Origin: Rhodoplanes sp963840055
Lineage (GTDB): Bacteria > Pseudomonadota > Alphaproteobacteria > Rhizobiales > Xanthobacteraceae
Assembly: GCA_963840055.1 (NCBI GenBank)
Contig: CAWIXM010000045.1
Span: 1-64,000, forward strand
Direction: 5' to 3'
Length of the DNA: 64,000 nt
Of this stretch, positions 14,856-24,452 are shown one piece after another; position 1 is the stretch's first letter, and each line of letters starts with the position of its first letter. The translations under genes were made by a program, and so were the position numbers. The notes beneath the pieces are model-generated. The model made no database searches and was not told the DNA's origin. It was given only the letters and a program-made list of their open reading frames with translations.

Positions 14856-16820
14856 TTGCCCCTCACCCGCCGCGATCTGATTCGTAGCACTGCTTTGGCG
14901 GCCGCGACGCCCGTGCTTTCGGCGCTGGCTCAACCGCGACCACCGGTCGGACCGCCTCCGCACCCACCGGGACCGCCTCCGCACCCACCGGGACCGCTTC
15001 CGCATCCACCAGGACCGCCTCCGCTTGAACCGGGCGGCGAGCAACCGTTCCGGCACGGTCTGTCGCTGTTCGGCGACCTTAAATATCCGCCCCACTTCAG
15101 GCATTTCGACTACGTCAACCCGCACGCCCCGAAGGGCGGCGTGGTGCGCCAGAGCGCCGTCGGCACGTTCGACAATTTCAATTTCGTCGTCGCCGGGGTG
15201 AAGGGGTCGCTCGCCGCCGGCGTCGAGTTGATTTACGATTCATTAATGGCGCCGGCCCTCGACGAAGTGTCGACGGAATATGGCCTGATCGCCGAGGGCG
15301 CGAGCTATCCTGAAGATTACAGTTCCGTCACTTATCGCTTGCGGCGGAACGCGCGCTGGCATGACGGCCGTCCGGTGACGCCGCGCGACGTCATCTTCTC
15401 CTTCGAGGCATTTCGCAAATATTATCCCCAGCTTGCGGCCTATTATAAGCACGTCGCGAAGGCGGAGCAGACCGGCGAACGCGATGTCACCTTTTGGTTC
15501 GACCAGCCTGGCAATCGTGAGCTGCCGCAGATCGTCGGACAACTCAACGTGCTGCCGCAACATTGGTGGGAGGGCGTCGACAAGGCGGGCAACAAGCGCA
15601 ACGTCGGCGCCACGACGCTGGAGCCGCCGCTCGGCGGCGGCGCCTACCGCATCAAGGACTTCGTCGCCGGCCGATGGGTCGTCTATGAACGCGTGCCGGA
15701 TTACTGGGGCAAGGATTTGCCGGTAAATGTCGGCCGCGACAATTTCGATGAAATCCGCTTCGAGTTCTTTCGCGATACCACGGTCGCGCTCGAAGCCTTC
15801 AAGGCCGATCAGATGGATTGGCGCACCGAGACCAGCGCCAAGAACTGGGCGACCGCCTACAACTTCCCGGCGGTGCGCGACAAGCGCGTCGTGCTCGAGG
15901 AATTCCCGATCCGCAACCTCGGGGTCATGCAAGCTTTCGCGTTCAATATTCGGCGCGACAAGTTTAAGGACAGCCGCGTGCGCCGCGCCTTCAATTACGC
16001 TTTCGATTTCGAGGAGATGAACGAGCAGATTTTCTTTGGCCAGTACAAGCGGATCACGAGCTATTTCGACGGGACCGAGCTTGCCTCGTCCGGCCTGCCG
16101 ACGGGACTCGAGCTGAAGATACTGGAGACGGTGCGCAACGAAGTGCCGCCCGAGGTCTTCACCACGCCTTACACCAATCCGGTCGGTGGCAACCCGCAGG
16201 CGGTGCGCGCCAATCTGCGCACCGCCGTGCGCCTGCTGCGCGATGCGGGCTATGAGGTGCGCAATCAGAAACTCGTCAATGCGAAGACAGGGGAGCCCTA
16301 CGTCGTCGAGTTCCTTGCCTCCGATCCGAGCACCGAGCGCTTTACCTTATTCTACAGGCCCTCGCTCGAACGGCTCGGCATCACCGTCAGTGTGCGCACG
16401 GTCGACGACGTGCAATTCGAGAACCGGCTGCGGCAGTGGGACTTCGACATCATCACCACGGTTTGGTACGAGTCGCTGTCGCCGGGCAACGAGCAGCGCG
16501 GCTATTGGGGCTCGCAGGCCGCCGATCAGCCGGGCTCGCGTAATCTGATCGGCATCAAGAACGCGGCGATCGACAAGCTGATCGACCGCGTGATCTTCGC
16601 CAAGAGCCGCACTGAGCTCGTGGCCGCGACCCGCGCGCTCGATCGTGTTCTGTTGCACCATAATTATGTCGTGCCGCAGTGGACCTATGGGAAGCTGCGC
16701 ACGGCGCGCTGGGACCGCTTTGGAAGGCCGAAAAAGCTGCCTGAGTACGGCGTATCGGCGTTTCCGACCATCTGGTGGTGGGATGCGAAGTTGGCGGCGA
16801 AAGTGAGCGGCCGATCGTGA
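14856..16820 (+). CDS. Peptide/oligopeptide ABC transporter substrate-binding protein (YejA-like), first copy
   Basis: A 654-residue family 5 solute-binding protein starting at TTG 14856, preceded by GGAG at 14845-14848. The N-terminus PLTRRDLIRS is a Tat-type twin-arginine signal, followed by a proline-rich linker made of GPPPHPP repeats (residues about 31-57) and then the mature domain (FGDLKYPPHFRHFDYVNPHAPKG). It would bind peptides in the periplasm for the yejBEF membrane complex encoded downstream. A second paralogue follows directly. The linker is unusual and may be a periplasmic spacer. Confidence 0.9.
   Translation: MPLTRRDLIRSTALAAATPVLSALAQPRPPVGPPPHPPGPPPHPPGPLPHPPGPPPLEPGGEQPFRHGLSLFGDLKYPPHFRHFDYVNPHAPKGGVVRQSAVGTFDNFNFVVAGVKGSLAAGVELIYDSLMAPALDEVSTEYGLIAEGASYPEDYSSVTYRLRRNARWHDGRPVTPRDVIFSFEAFRKYYPQLAAYYKHVAKAEQTGERDVTFWFDQPGNRELPQIVGQLNVLPQHWWEGVDKAGNKRNVGATTLEPPLGGGAYRIKDFVAGRWVVYERVPDYWGKDLPVNVGRDNFDEIRFEFFRDTTVALEAFKADQMDWRTETSAKNWATAYNFPAVRDKRVVLEEFPIRNLGVMQAFAFNIRRDKFKDSRVRRAFNYAFDFEEMNEQIFFGQYKRITSYFDGTELASSGLPTGLELKILETVRNEVPPEVFTTPYTNPVGGNPQAVRANLRTAVRLLRDAGYEVRNQKLVNAKTGEPYVVEFLASDPSTERFTLFYRPSLERLGITVSVRTVDDVQFENRLRQWDFDIITTVWYESLSPGNEQRGYWGSQAADQPGSRNLIGIKNAAIDKLIDRVIFAKSRTELVAATRALDRVLLHHNYVVPQWTYGKLRTARWDRFGRPKKLPEYGVSAFPTIWWWDAKLAAKVSGRS
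14949..15026 (+). repeat. 21-bp tandem repeats encoding GPPPHPP in the first YejA-like protein
   Basis: Units start at 14949, 14970 and 14991 with a partial fourth at 15012. The first two are identical, and the third and fourth carry a few base changes, so the array is recent and could vary in number between strains. Confidence 0.9.
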
Positions 16821-16969
16821 GCCGACAAAGAGCGGACGGCTCGCCTCACCCTCTCCTCGCTTGCGGGGAGAGAAAGTCTCGCTGGCGGTTTGCCGCATCC
16901 GCGTCGGCGCCCGCCTTGCTTTCCTCATTCGGTTCGCAGCTGGCGTTACTCACGCCCCCTTCCCTTCAA

Positions 16970-18847
16970 GTGGAAAGGAGCCTGCTCCTGTCCCGGCGCG
17001 ATGCGCTCGCGCTTTCCGCAGCCGGGTTGGCTGCGCTCGCCGCCCCCGGATTCATCGGTCGTGCGCGGGCGGACAGCGACGGCGAACGTCATGGCATGTC
17101 GGCGTTCGGCGACCTGAAATACCCGCCGGGTTTTCGCCATTTCGACTATGTCGACCCGAACGCGCCGAAGGGTGGGCTCTTCTCCCAGGTCGGATCGACG
17201 CGGCTATACAACCAGAATTTACTCACCTTCAATTCGCTCAACACCTATATCCTCAAGGGCGACGGCGCCCAGGGGATGGAACTCACTTTCGCGACCTTGA
17301 TGGCGCGCGCCGCGGACGAGCCCGACGCGATGTACGGGCTTGCCGCGCGGACGGTCGCGATTGCGCCGGACGGCCTGACCTATCGCTTCTTCTTGCGTCC
17401 GGAAGCGCGCTTCCACGACGGCAGCCGCATTCTCGCCGCCGACGTCGCCTTCTCGCTCATCACCCTCAAGGAGAAAGGCCACCCGATCATCCACCAGCTT
17501 CTGCGGGATATGACCGGGGTTGAGGCGGCCGATGAGGAAACCGTGGTGGTGCGCTTCGCCGCGAAGCGCGGCCGCGACGTGCCGCTGTTCGTCGCCGGAC
17601 TGCCGATCTTTTCCCGCGCCTATTACGCAAGCCGCCCGTTCGACGAATCGACGCTTGAAGCGCCGCTCGGCTCAGGACCCTACAAGGTCGGACGTTTCGA
17701 AGTCGGGCGTTACATTGAATATGAGCGCGCCCGCAATTGGTGGGGCGCAAATCTACCGGTTAGGATCGGCCAGGATAATTTCGACACGGTGCGTTACGAA
17801 TTCTATCGCGATCGCGATGTGGCCTTCGAGGGCTTCACCGGCCAGAGCTACCTGTTTCGCGAGGAATTCACCTCCCGCGTCTGGGCGACGCGCTACGATT
17901 TTCCGGCGATCCGCGACCACCGGGTGAAGCGCGAGGTTATCCCCGACGAGACGCCGTCCGGGGCGCAAGGCTGGTTCATCAATACGCGGCGCGAGACGTT
18001 CCGCAATCCGAAGCTGCGCGAAGCGCTGATCTACGCCTTCGATTTCGAATGGACCAACAAGTCGCTGATGTACGGATCGTACCAGCGCACCCATTCGGTG
18101 TTCCAGAATTCCGATATGATGGCGAAGGGCCTGCCAAGCCGCGAAGAACTAGTTCTGCTGGGGCCGTTCCGCGGACGGGTTCCCGACGAGGTGTTCGGCG
18201 AGCCGTTCGTGCCGCCGGTGTCGGACGGCTCGGGCCAGGATCGCGTGTTGTTGCGCAAGGCGGCGCGGCTGCTCAAGGAGGCGGGATTTCCGATCCAGAA
18301 CGGGCGGCTGGTCGATGCGCGCGGAAGAAAGGTGGCGATCGAATTCCTGATCGACGAGCCGACGTTTACGCCGCATCACATGCTGTTCATCAAAAACCTC
18401 AATCTAATCGGCATCGAGGCCTCGTTGCGCATTGTCGATCCGGTGCAGTATCGGGCGCGACTCAATGATTTCGACTTCGATCTCACGGTTCAGCGGTTCA
18501 GCTTCTCAACCCTGCCCGGCGAGACGCTGCGCTCGTATTTTTCCTCGCAAGCGGCGGCCACGAGAGGCTCGTTTAACCTCGCCGGAATCGCCGATCCGGC
18601 GATCGATGCGTTGATCGACGCGGTGATCGCCGCGAATACGCGAGCCGAACTCGTGACCGCGGCGCGGGCGCTCGACCGGGTCATCCGCGCGGGGCGCTAC
18701 TGGATTCCCCACTGGTACAAGGCCTCGCATTGGATTGCTTATTGGGACGTGTTCGGCCGGCCTGCGACCAAACCGCGCTACGCGCGCGGCATCCCCGAAA
18801 CCTGGTGGTATGATCGCGAGAAAGCGGGCAAGACCGAGCGGATGTGA
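16970..18847 (+). CDS. yejA: Peptide/oligopeptide ABC transporter substrate-binding protein (YejA-like), second copy
   Basis: About 620 residues, family 5 solute-binding protein with FGDLKYPPGFRHFDYVDPNAPKG like its upstream paralogue. The signal LLSRRDALALSAAGLAALAAP is Tat-like and ends near GRARA. The start is unclear: GTG 16970 is in frame, but the good ribosome site AAGGAG (16975-16980) sits just before in-frame CTG codons at 16982 and 16988, which align with the paralogue's start. No ATG is available there. It precedes yejB and, with it, yejE and yejF, and would deliver peptides to that importer. Confidence 0.88.
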   Translation: MERSLLLSRRDALALSAAGLAALAAPGFIGRARADSDGERHGMSAFGDLKYPPGFRHFDYVDPNAPKGGLFSQVGSTRLYNQNLLTFNSLNTYILKGDGAQGMELTFATLMARAADEPDAMYGLAARTVAIAPDGLTYRFFLRPEARFHDGSRILAADVAFSLITLKEKGHPIIHQLLRDMTGVEAADEETVVVRFAAKRGRDVPLFVAGLPIFSRAYYASRPFDESTLEAPLGSGPYKVGRFEVGRYIEYERARNWWGANLPVRIGQDNFDTVRYEFYRDRDVAFEGFTGQSYLFREEFTSRVWATRYDFPAIRDHRVKREVIPDETPSGAQGWFINTRRETFRNPKLREALIYAFDFEWTNKSLMYGSYQRTHSVFQNSDMMAKGLPSREELVLLGPFRGRVPDEVFGEPFVPPVSDGSGQDRVLLRKAARLLKEAGFPIQNGRLVDARGRKVAIEFLIDEPTFTPHHMLFIKNLNLIGIEASLRIVDPVQYRARLNDFDFDLTVQRFSFSTLPGETLRSYFSSQAAATRGSFNLAGIADPAIDALIDAVIAANTRAELVTAARALDRVIRAGRYWIPHWYKASHWIAYWDVFGRPATKPRYARGIPETWWYDREKAGKTERM

Positions 18848-19011
18848 TCACGCTGGCGCCATGTCCCTTGTGGTAGAGAGACCGCAGAGCGGTCGGAAGG
18901 GTCAGGGCTTTTTGACTTTCCCGCGCCGCCTCTCCTACCCTCCCCTGTAATGCGCCTACAATGGGGAAGACGCAGTGAGAATGCTTGGGCGACGCCCGGT
19001 CGAAGGATGAC

Positions 19012-20127
19012 ATGATCGCCTATATCGTCCGCCGGATCCTGTTCATGATCCCGACGCTGCTCGGGATCCTGCTGGTGTCGTTCGTCGTCGTGCAGTTTGC
19101 GCCCGGCGGGCCGGTCGAGCGGGTGATCGCGCAGATTTCCGGCTCCGACACCGGCGCCACCTCGCGCATCTCCGGGAGCGCCGGCGGCGATTTCGGCGCG
19201 CGCGGGCAAATGCAGGGCGCGTCGCAAGTCAACGCGGTGACGTCGAAATATCGCGGCGCGCAGGGGCTTGACCCCGAATTCATCAAGAGCCTGGAGCGAC
19301 AGTTCGGCTTCGATAAGCCGGCCTATGAGCGCTTCTTCCTGATGCTGCGGAACTACGCCACCTTCGATTTCGGCAAGAGCTACTTCCGTGACGTGCGCGT
19401 CGTTGATCTCATCAAGGAAAAGCTCCCGGTGTCGATGTCGCTCGGCATCTGGATGACGCTGCTCACTTATCTCATCTCGATCCCGCTCGGCATCCGCAAA
19501 GCAGTGCGCGACGGCTCGCATTTCGATGTATGGACCTCGGGCGTCATCATCGTCGGCTACGCTATTCCTGGCTTCCTGTTCGCGATTCTCCTGATCATTC
19601 TGTTCGCCGGCGGATCGTTTTTCGACTGGTTTCCCTTGCGCGGCCTGACCTCGGACAATTGGGCCCAGTTTCCCTGGTGGCGCAAAATTCTCGATTACTT
19701 CTGGCACCTGACCCTGCCGATCATCTCGATGGGCTTGGGCGCCTTCGCTACGATGACGCTGCTCACCAAGAACTCGTTTCTTGATGAGGTCCGCAAGCAA
19801 TATGTGCTGACCGCGCGCGCGAAGGGCTGTTCGGAGCATCAGGTGCTGTACGGGCACATCTTCCGCAACGCCATGTTGCTGATCATCGCCGGCTTCCCCG
19901 GCGCGTTCGTGCATGCATTCTTTTCCGGCTCGCTGCTCATCGAGACGATCTTCTCGCTCGATGGACTTGGCTTGCTCGGCTTCGAGAGCGTGCTCAACCG
20001 CGATTATCCGGTGGTGTTCGCGACGCTGTACATTTTCTCTCTAGTCGGCCTTGTCGTGAATCTGATTTCCGACCTGACTTATACTTGGGTCGATCCGCGC
20101 ATCGACTTCGAGACGCGAGAGGTGTGA
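19012..20127 (+). CDS. yejB: Peptide ABC transporter permease YejB
   Basis: A 371-residue inner-membrane permease from ATG 19012 with an AAGGATG ribosome site just upstream. Starts MIAYIVRRILFMIPTLLG as in dipeptide/oligopeptide permeases. A long periplasmic insert after the first membrane segment (about residues 35-130, with a Gly/Ala-rich part) is typical of YejB. The EAA loop region near VRKQYVLTARAKGCSEHQVLYGHIFRNA would contact the ATPase. It ends one base before the yejE start (GTG). Confidence 0.93.
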   Translation: MIAYIVRRILFMIPTLLGILLVSFVVVQFAPGGPVERVIAQISGSDTGATSRISGSAGGDFGARGQMQGASQVNAVTSKYRGAQGLDPEFIKSLERQFGFDKPAYERFFLMLRNYATFDFGKSYFRDVRVVDLIKEKLPVSMSLGIWMTLLTYLISIPLGIRKAVRDGSHFDVWTSGVIIVGYAIPGFLFAILLIILFAGGSFFDWFPLRGLTSDNWAQFPWWRKILDYFWHLTLPIISMGLGAFATMTLLTKNSFLDEVRKQYVLTARAKGCSEHQVLYGHIFRNAMLLIIAGFPGAFVHAFFSGSLLIETIFSLDGLGLLGFESVLNRDYPVVFATLYIFSLVGLVVNLISDLTYTWVDPRIDFETREV

Positions 20128-20128
20128 G

Positions 20129-21319
20129 GTGGACGCCACAACCTCAGAAACCTCCGAACGCACGCCAGACACGACGGCGATCTCGCCGACGGGGCTTGCG
20201 GTACTGCCCGAAGGGCGGCCGCTCAAGCTGTCGCCGATCAACCGCCGGCGCTGGGAGAACTTCAAGGCGAACCGGCGCGGCTACTGGTCGTTCTGGGTCT
20301 TTCTCGTGCTTTTCATTTTATCGCTCAGCGCCGAGATCATCGCCAATGATCGCCCATTTTTCGTGAGCTACAACGGCCACTGGTACTTTCCGGTGTTCGT
20401 CAATTATCCGGAGACCACGTTCGGCGGCGATTTCGAGACCGCGACCGACTACCGCGATCCCTTCGTGCAGAAGCTGATCACCGAGAAGGGCGGCTACATG
20501 GTATGGCCGCCGATTCGGTACTCCTACAACACGCACAATCTCGACCTGCCGACGCCTGCCCCTTCCCCGCCGACCTGGATGCTTACCGAAGCCCAGTGCC
20601 GGCCGGTGCTCGAAAAGAAGGGCCTCAATCGCTGCAGCGACCTCGAATACAACTGGCTCGGCACCGACGACCAGGGTCGCGACGTCGTCGCCCGGATGAT
20701 TTATGGGTTCCGCATCTCGGTGCTGTTCGGCTTGGCCCTTACGCTGATCTCGTCGGTGATCGGGGTCGCGGCCGGCGCGGTTCAAGGCTATTTCGGCGGC
20801 TGGACCGACCTCCTGTTCCAGCGCTTCATCGAAATCTGGACTTCGGTGCCGTCGCTCTATCTGCTGCTGATCATTTCGTCGGTGCTGGTGCCCGGATTCT
20901 TCGTGCTGCTCGGAATCCTGCTGCTGTTCTCCTGGGTGTCGCTCGTCGGCCTGGTGCGCGCCGAATTCCTGCGCGGGCGCAATTTCGAGTATGTCCAGGC
21001 GGCGCGGGCGCTCGGTGTTTCCAATACGCTGATCATGTTCCGCCATCTTCTGCCCAATGCGATGGTGGCGACGCTGACCTTCCTGCCGTTCATTCTGTCG
21101 TCGTCGGTGATGACGCTGACCGCGCTCGACTTCCTTGGCTTCGGCCTGCCGCCGGGATCGCCGTCGCTCGGCGAAATGCTGAGCCAAGGCAAGGCCAACA
21201 TCCAGGCGCCATGGCTCGGCCTGACCGCGTTCTTCACCGTCGCGGTCATGCTGTCGCTCCTGATCTTCATCGGCGAGGCGGTGCGCGACGCCTTCGATCC
21301 GCGGAAAGCGTTCGGATAG
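20129..21319 (+). CDS. yejE: Peptide ABC transporter permease YejE
   Basis: A 396-residue second permease subunit starting at GTG 20129, immediately after the yejB stop. N-terminal cytoplasmic part with LSPINRRRWENFKANRRGYW, one membrane segment, a large periplasmic loop with WPPIRYSYNTHNLDLP typical of YejE, then the core permease with WLGTDDQGRDVVARMIYGFRIS and the ATPase-docking AARALGVSNTLIMFRHLLPNA. Translation is probably coupled to yejB. Together they form the channel of the Yej importer, known in enterobacteria for microcin C uptake. Confidence 0.94.
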   Translation: MDATTSETSERTPDTTAISPTGLAVLPEGRPLKLSPINRRRWENFKANRRGYWSFWVFLVLFILSLSAEIIANDRPFFVSYNGHWYFPVFVNYPETTFGGDFETATDYRDPFVQKLITEKGGYMVWPPIRYSYNTHNLDLPTPAPSPPTWMLTEAQCRPVLEKKGLNRCSDLEYNWLGTDDQGRDVVARMIYGFRISVLFGLALTLISSVIGVAAGAVQGYFGGWTDLLFQRFIEIWTSVPSLYLLLIISSVLVPGFFVLLGILLLFSWVSLVGLVRAEFLRGRNFEYVQAARALGVSNTLIMFRHLLPNAMVATLTFLPFILSSSVMTLTALDFLGFGLPPGSPSLGEMLSQGKANIQAPWLGLTAFFTVAVMLSLLIFIGEAVRDAFDPRKAFG

Positions 21320-21325
21320 AAAACA

Positions 21326-23071
21326 ATGCCCTCGAGGATCAGGCTGTTCTCCGTCATGAGACGCATCACGATGATCTCCGGCCCGCCGCATCCAAGGCGT
21401 GGTCATCGATTTCATGGCAGATCGACTTCGCAGCTTTCGTACCCGCAGGAGCTCCTCCTCTCCGTGCGCGATCTCTCCGTCACCTTCTGCCAGGGCCCGC
21501 GCGAGATACTTGCGGTCGACAGCGTTTCGTTCGACGTCGCCAGAGGCGAGACCGTCGCCCTGGTCGGCGAGTCGGGCTCGGGAAAATCAGTGACCGCGCT
21601 GTCGATCATGAAGCTTCTGCCCCATCCGGCCGCGCGGCATCCCTGTGGCGCAGTTTTGTTTAAAGGCCAAGAGCTCCTCACCTTGCCCGAACCGGAGATG
21701 CGGCGGGTGCGCGGCAACGAGATCACGATCATCTTCCAAGAGCCGATGACCTCGCTCAATCCGCTACACACGATCGAGAAGCAAATCGGCGAAATATTGC
21801 TGCTCCATCGCGGCATCGCCGGGCCTGCCGCGCGCAAGCGCATCATCGATCTGTTGGACCAGGTCGGCATTCGCGATCCGGAGAGCCGCCTCGGGAGCTA
21901 TCCGCACCAGCTCTCCGGCGGGCAGCGCCAGCGCGTGATGATCGCCGTGGCGCTTGCCAACGAGCCCGACCTTCTGATCGCCGATGAGCCGACCACCGCG
22001 CTCGACGTCACGGTGCAGGCGCAAATCCTTAAGCTCCTGAAGGACATTCAGACCCGGCTCGGCATGTCCATGTTGTTCATCACCCATGACCTCGGGATCG
22101 TGCGCAAGGTCGCCGACCGCGTCTGCGTTATGAAACAGGGCAAGATCGTCGAGCAAGGAACGGTAGAGCGCGTGTTCATGGCGCCCCAACATCCCTACAC
22201 GCGCGCTCTTCTGGGTGCCGAGCCGAAGCCGAATCCGGCCCCGCTGCAGCCGCACGCGCCCGTCGTCGTCGAAACCAATGACCTCAAAGTCTGGTTTCCG
22301 GTCAAGCGCGGCGTGCTGCGCAAAGTGGTCGGCCACATCAAGGCGGTCGACGGGGTCAGCATCGAAATTCGCAAAGGGGAAACGCTCGGTGTCGTTGGCG
22401 AGTCGGGGTCGGGCAAGACCACGCTTGGTCTCGCCATCCTGCGGCTCATCTCTTCCGACGGCCCGATCGTCTTCCTGGGCAAGCAGCTCCAAGGATTGAA
22501 GTTCAAACAGATGCGGCCGTTCCGCCGCGACATGCAGATCGTGTTTCAGGATCCGTTCGGCTCGCTCTCCCCGCGCATGTCGATTTCCGACATCATCGAG
22601 GAGGGCTTGTGGGTACACCAGCCGAACCTCTCCGCCGCAGAGCGCACCGACCGGGTGATCCGCGCGCTATCCGATGTCGGACTTGATCCCGAGTCGCGCT
22701 TCCGCTACCCCCACGAATATTCCGGCGGCCAACGTCAACGCATCGCGGTCGCCCGCACGCTTGTCTTGGAGCCGACCTTCATCGTGCTGGACGAGCCGAC
22801 CAGCGCGCTCGACATGCTGATCCAATCGCAGATGGTCGACCTCCTGCGCGATCTGCAGCAGCGCCGGGACTTGACCTATCTGTTCATCTCGCACGATCTC
22901 CGCGTGGTGGCCGCGCTCGCCAGCCGGCTGGTCGTGATGCGGCATGGCAAGGTCGTGGAGACGGGTACGGCGTCGGATGTGTTCGCAAATCCGCGAACCG
23001 AATATACTCGGGCTCTGTTCGCGGCGGCCTTCAACCTTGAGACGGCGCCGGAAGACGTCGTGGCGCAATAG
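21326..23071 (+). CDS. yejF: Peptide ABC transporter ATP-binding protein YejF (two fused cassettes)
   Basis: A 581-residue protein carrying two complete ABC domains. The first has GESGSGKS, LSGGQRQRVMIA and LLIADEPTTALD; the second has GESGSGKTT, YSGGQRQRIAVA and FIVLDEPTSALD. Each is followed by the C-terminal oligopeptide extension (HPYTRALLGAEP and RTEYTRALFAAA). It powers the YejBE permease. The ABC core begins near residue 44, so the first 40 residues may be non-coding if a later start is used. The gap from yejE is 6 bp, so all four yej genes look like one operon. Confidence 0.95.
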   Translation: MPSRIRLFSVMRRITMISGPPHPRRGHRFHGRSTSQLSYPQELLLSVRDLSVTFCQGPREILAVDSVSFDVARGETVALVGESGSGKSVTALSIMKLLPHPAARHPCGAVLFKGQELLTLPEPEMRRVRGNEITIIFQEPMTSLNPLHTIEKQIGEILLLHRGIAGPAARKRIIDLLDQVGIRDPESRLGSYPHQLSGGQRQRVMIAVALANEPDLLIADEPTTALDVTVQAQILKLLKDIQTRLGMSMLFITHDLGIVRKVADRVCVMKQGKIVEQGTVERVFMAPQHPYTRALLGAEPKPNPAPLQPHAPVVVETNDLKVWFPVKRGVLRKVVGHIKAVDGVSIEIRKGETLGVVGESGSGKTTLGLAILRLISSDGPIVFLGKQLQGLKFKQMRPFRRDMQIVFQDPFGSLSPRMSISDIIEEGLWVHQPNLSAAERTDRVIRALSDVGLDPESRFRYPHEYSGGQRQRIAVARTLVLEPTFIVLDEPTSALDMLIQSQMVDLLRDLQQRRDLTYLFISHDLRVVAALASRLVVMRHGKVVETGTASDVFANPRTEYTRALFAAAFNLETAPEDVVAQ

Positions 23072-23082
23072 GATCGGTTGAC

Positions 23083-23757
23083 ATGGCCGACGTTAAGAAC
23101 AGGGCGACGGCAAGACTCGCCGAGCGCGAAGGCGGGACAGTGCGGACGCTCGCGGATCAAGCGGCGGAGGCGCGCATCAGCGAACCTGAGTCGATGGGGA
23201 CGGGCTTCCGTCCCTTCGAGCGCTACCACGTCGAACTTGCGCATGCGGACGACGGCAAGGCGCGCTTCGTGCGCGACATTTTGCGGATCGGACGCACGGT
23301 CGGCGTCATCGCCGTCGATCTCGAGCGCGACGAAATCGTGCTGATCCGCCAATTCCGCCTCGCCGCCCATTTGCGAATCGGACTGGGAGACCTGGTGGAG
23401 ATTCCCGCCGGTTATGTCGATCGCGACGAGACAACGGACGAAGCCATCCGCCGCGAATGCGAGGAGGAAATCGGGATCGCCCCGCGCGCTCTGCGCAAAA
23501 TCTGCACCTTCATGCCGGCGCCCGGCATACTCGACGAATACGCCACGATCTATATCGCCGCCGTGGACGCATCGAAGGCGCCCGCGCGAGCCGGCGCGTC
23601 CCACGAGATCGAGCAGACGCGGCCGATCCGTGTGCGCATCGACGACGCGCTCGACGCGCTCAAACGCGGCGCGATCCACAACGGCTACCTGATCATCGCC
23701 CTGCAGTGGATCGCGCTCAACCGCGACCGCCTGCCCGAACTGCTGCGCGAGCCGTGA
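23083..23757 (+). CDS. Nudix hydrolase, ADP-ribose pyrophosphatase-like
   Basis: A 224-residue Nudix enzyme. The Nudix box G-x5-E-x7-R-E-x2-E-E-x-G-I is seen as GYVDRDE...RRECEEEIGI at about residues 112-134, coordinating Mg for pyrophosphate cleavage. The surrounding layout (long N-terminal arm with the paired beta strands RFVRDILRIGRTVGVIAVDLERDEIVLIRQFR) resembles ADP-ribose/nucleoside-diphosphate-sugar pyrophosphatases. It lies 11 bp after yejF and its stop codon overlaps the next start by one base. Confidence 0.88.
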   Translation: MADVKNRATARLAEREGGTVRTLADQAAEARISEPESMGTGFRPFERYHVELAHADDGKARFVRDILRIGRTVGVIAVDLERDEIVLIRQFRLAAHLRIGLGDLVEIPAGYVDRDETTDEAIRRECEEEIGIAPRALRKICTFMPAPGILDEYATIYIAAVDASKAPARAGASHEIEQTRPIRVRIDDALDALKRGAIHNGYLIIALQWIALNRDRLPELLREP

Positions 23758-24452
23758 TGGCGATACTACGAAAGCTGTTCCTCTGCGTTTTCGCAACCGC
23801 TGCGATCGCGTTGCTATCGCCGGCGGGCGCGCGGGCGCAGAACGAAAACTCGTGGTATCCGCTCAAGGCCGGCGACGGGTCCAACGTGGTGAATTACCGC
23901 GTCCCCTTCGAACTCGAGAGCCGGATCGAAGCGTTGCCCGGAGTCGTGATCGTCGGAAATCCGCGGGGGGACGTGACGCTCGTCGAATTCTACGACCTCA
24001 ATTGTCCGTTCTGCCGGAAAGCCGCTCGCGACATCGCGTCTCTGGTCAAATCGGACGACGAGCTGAAACTGGTTCTGGTGCCGTTTCCCGTGCTCGGTGT
24101 GCCGTCGATTCAGGCGGGTCGGGTCGAGCTTGCCCTTGCCCGCCTCGCAACCCCGCAACAGTTCTTCGACTTCCATCACCGCATCTTTTCCGGCCGCGGG
24201 ACGATCGACGCTTCCCGCGCGCTGGCGGTTGCGAAGGACCTGGGCTTTTCCAAAGAGCGCCTGATCAAAGTTGCCGACGAGGACGCCGTCACCAGGGCGA
24301 TGATCGCCCATGTCGAGCTCGGCAATGCCATGGGGTTCGCGGTGACGCCAGCCTTCGTGATCAAGGGTGCAGCCATTCTCGGCTATCCCGGTAAAAAAGC
24401 GCTCGCCCGCATCATCCGGTCGATCCGGACCTGCGACAAAGTTGTCTGCTGA
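23757..24452 (+). CDS. Secreted DsbA-family thiol oxidoreductase
   Basis: A 231-residue protein with a Sec signal (about residues 1-27, ending GARAQ) and a thioredoxin/DsbA fold. The redox motif is CPFC in YDLNCPFCRKA, near residue 83, and the cis-proline segment is GFAVTPAFVI. This is the Com1/BdbD-type DSBA group. It would oxidise or isomerise disulfides in periplasmic proteins. It starts within the stop of the Nudix gene, and the stop abuts the convergent NlpC/P60 gene with no gap. Confidence 0.9.
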   Translation: MAILRKLFLCVFATAAIALLSPAGARAQNENSWYPLKAGDGSNVVNYRVPFELESRIEALPGVVIVGNPRGDVTLVEFYDLNCPFCRKAARDIASLVKSDDELKLVLVPFPVLGVPSIQAGRVELALARLATPQQFFDFHHRIFSGRGTIDASRALAVAKDLGFSKERLIKVADEDAVTRAMIAHVELGNAMGFAVTPAFVIKGAAILGYPGKKALARIIRSIRTCDKVVC

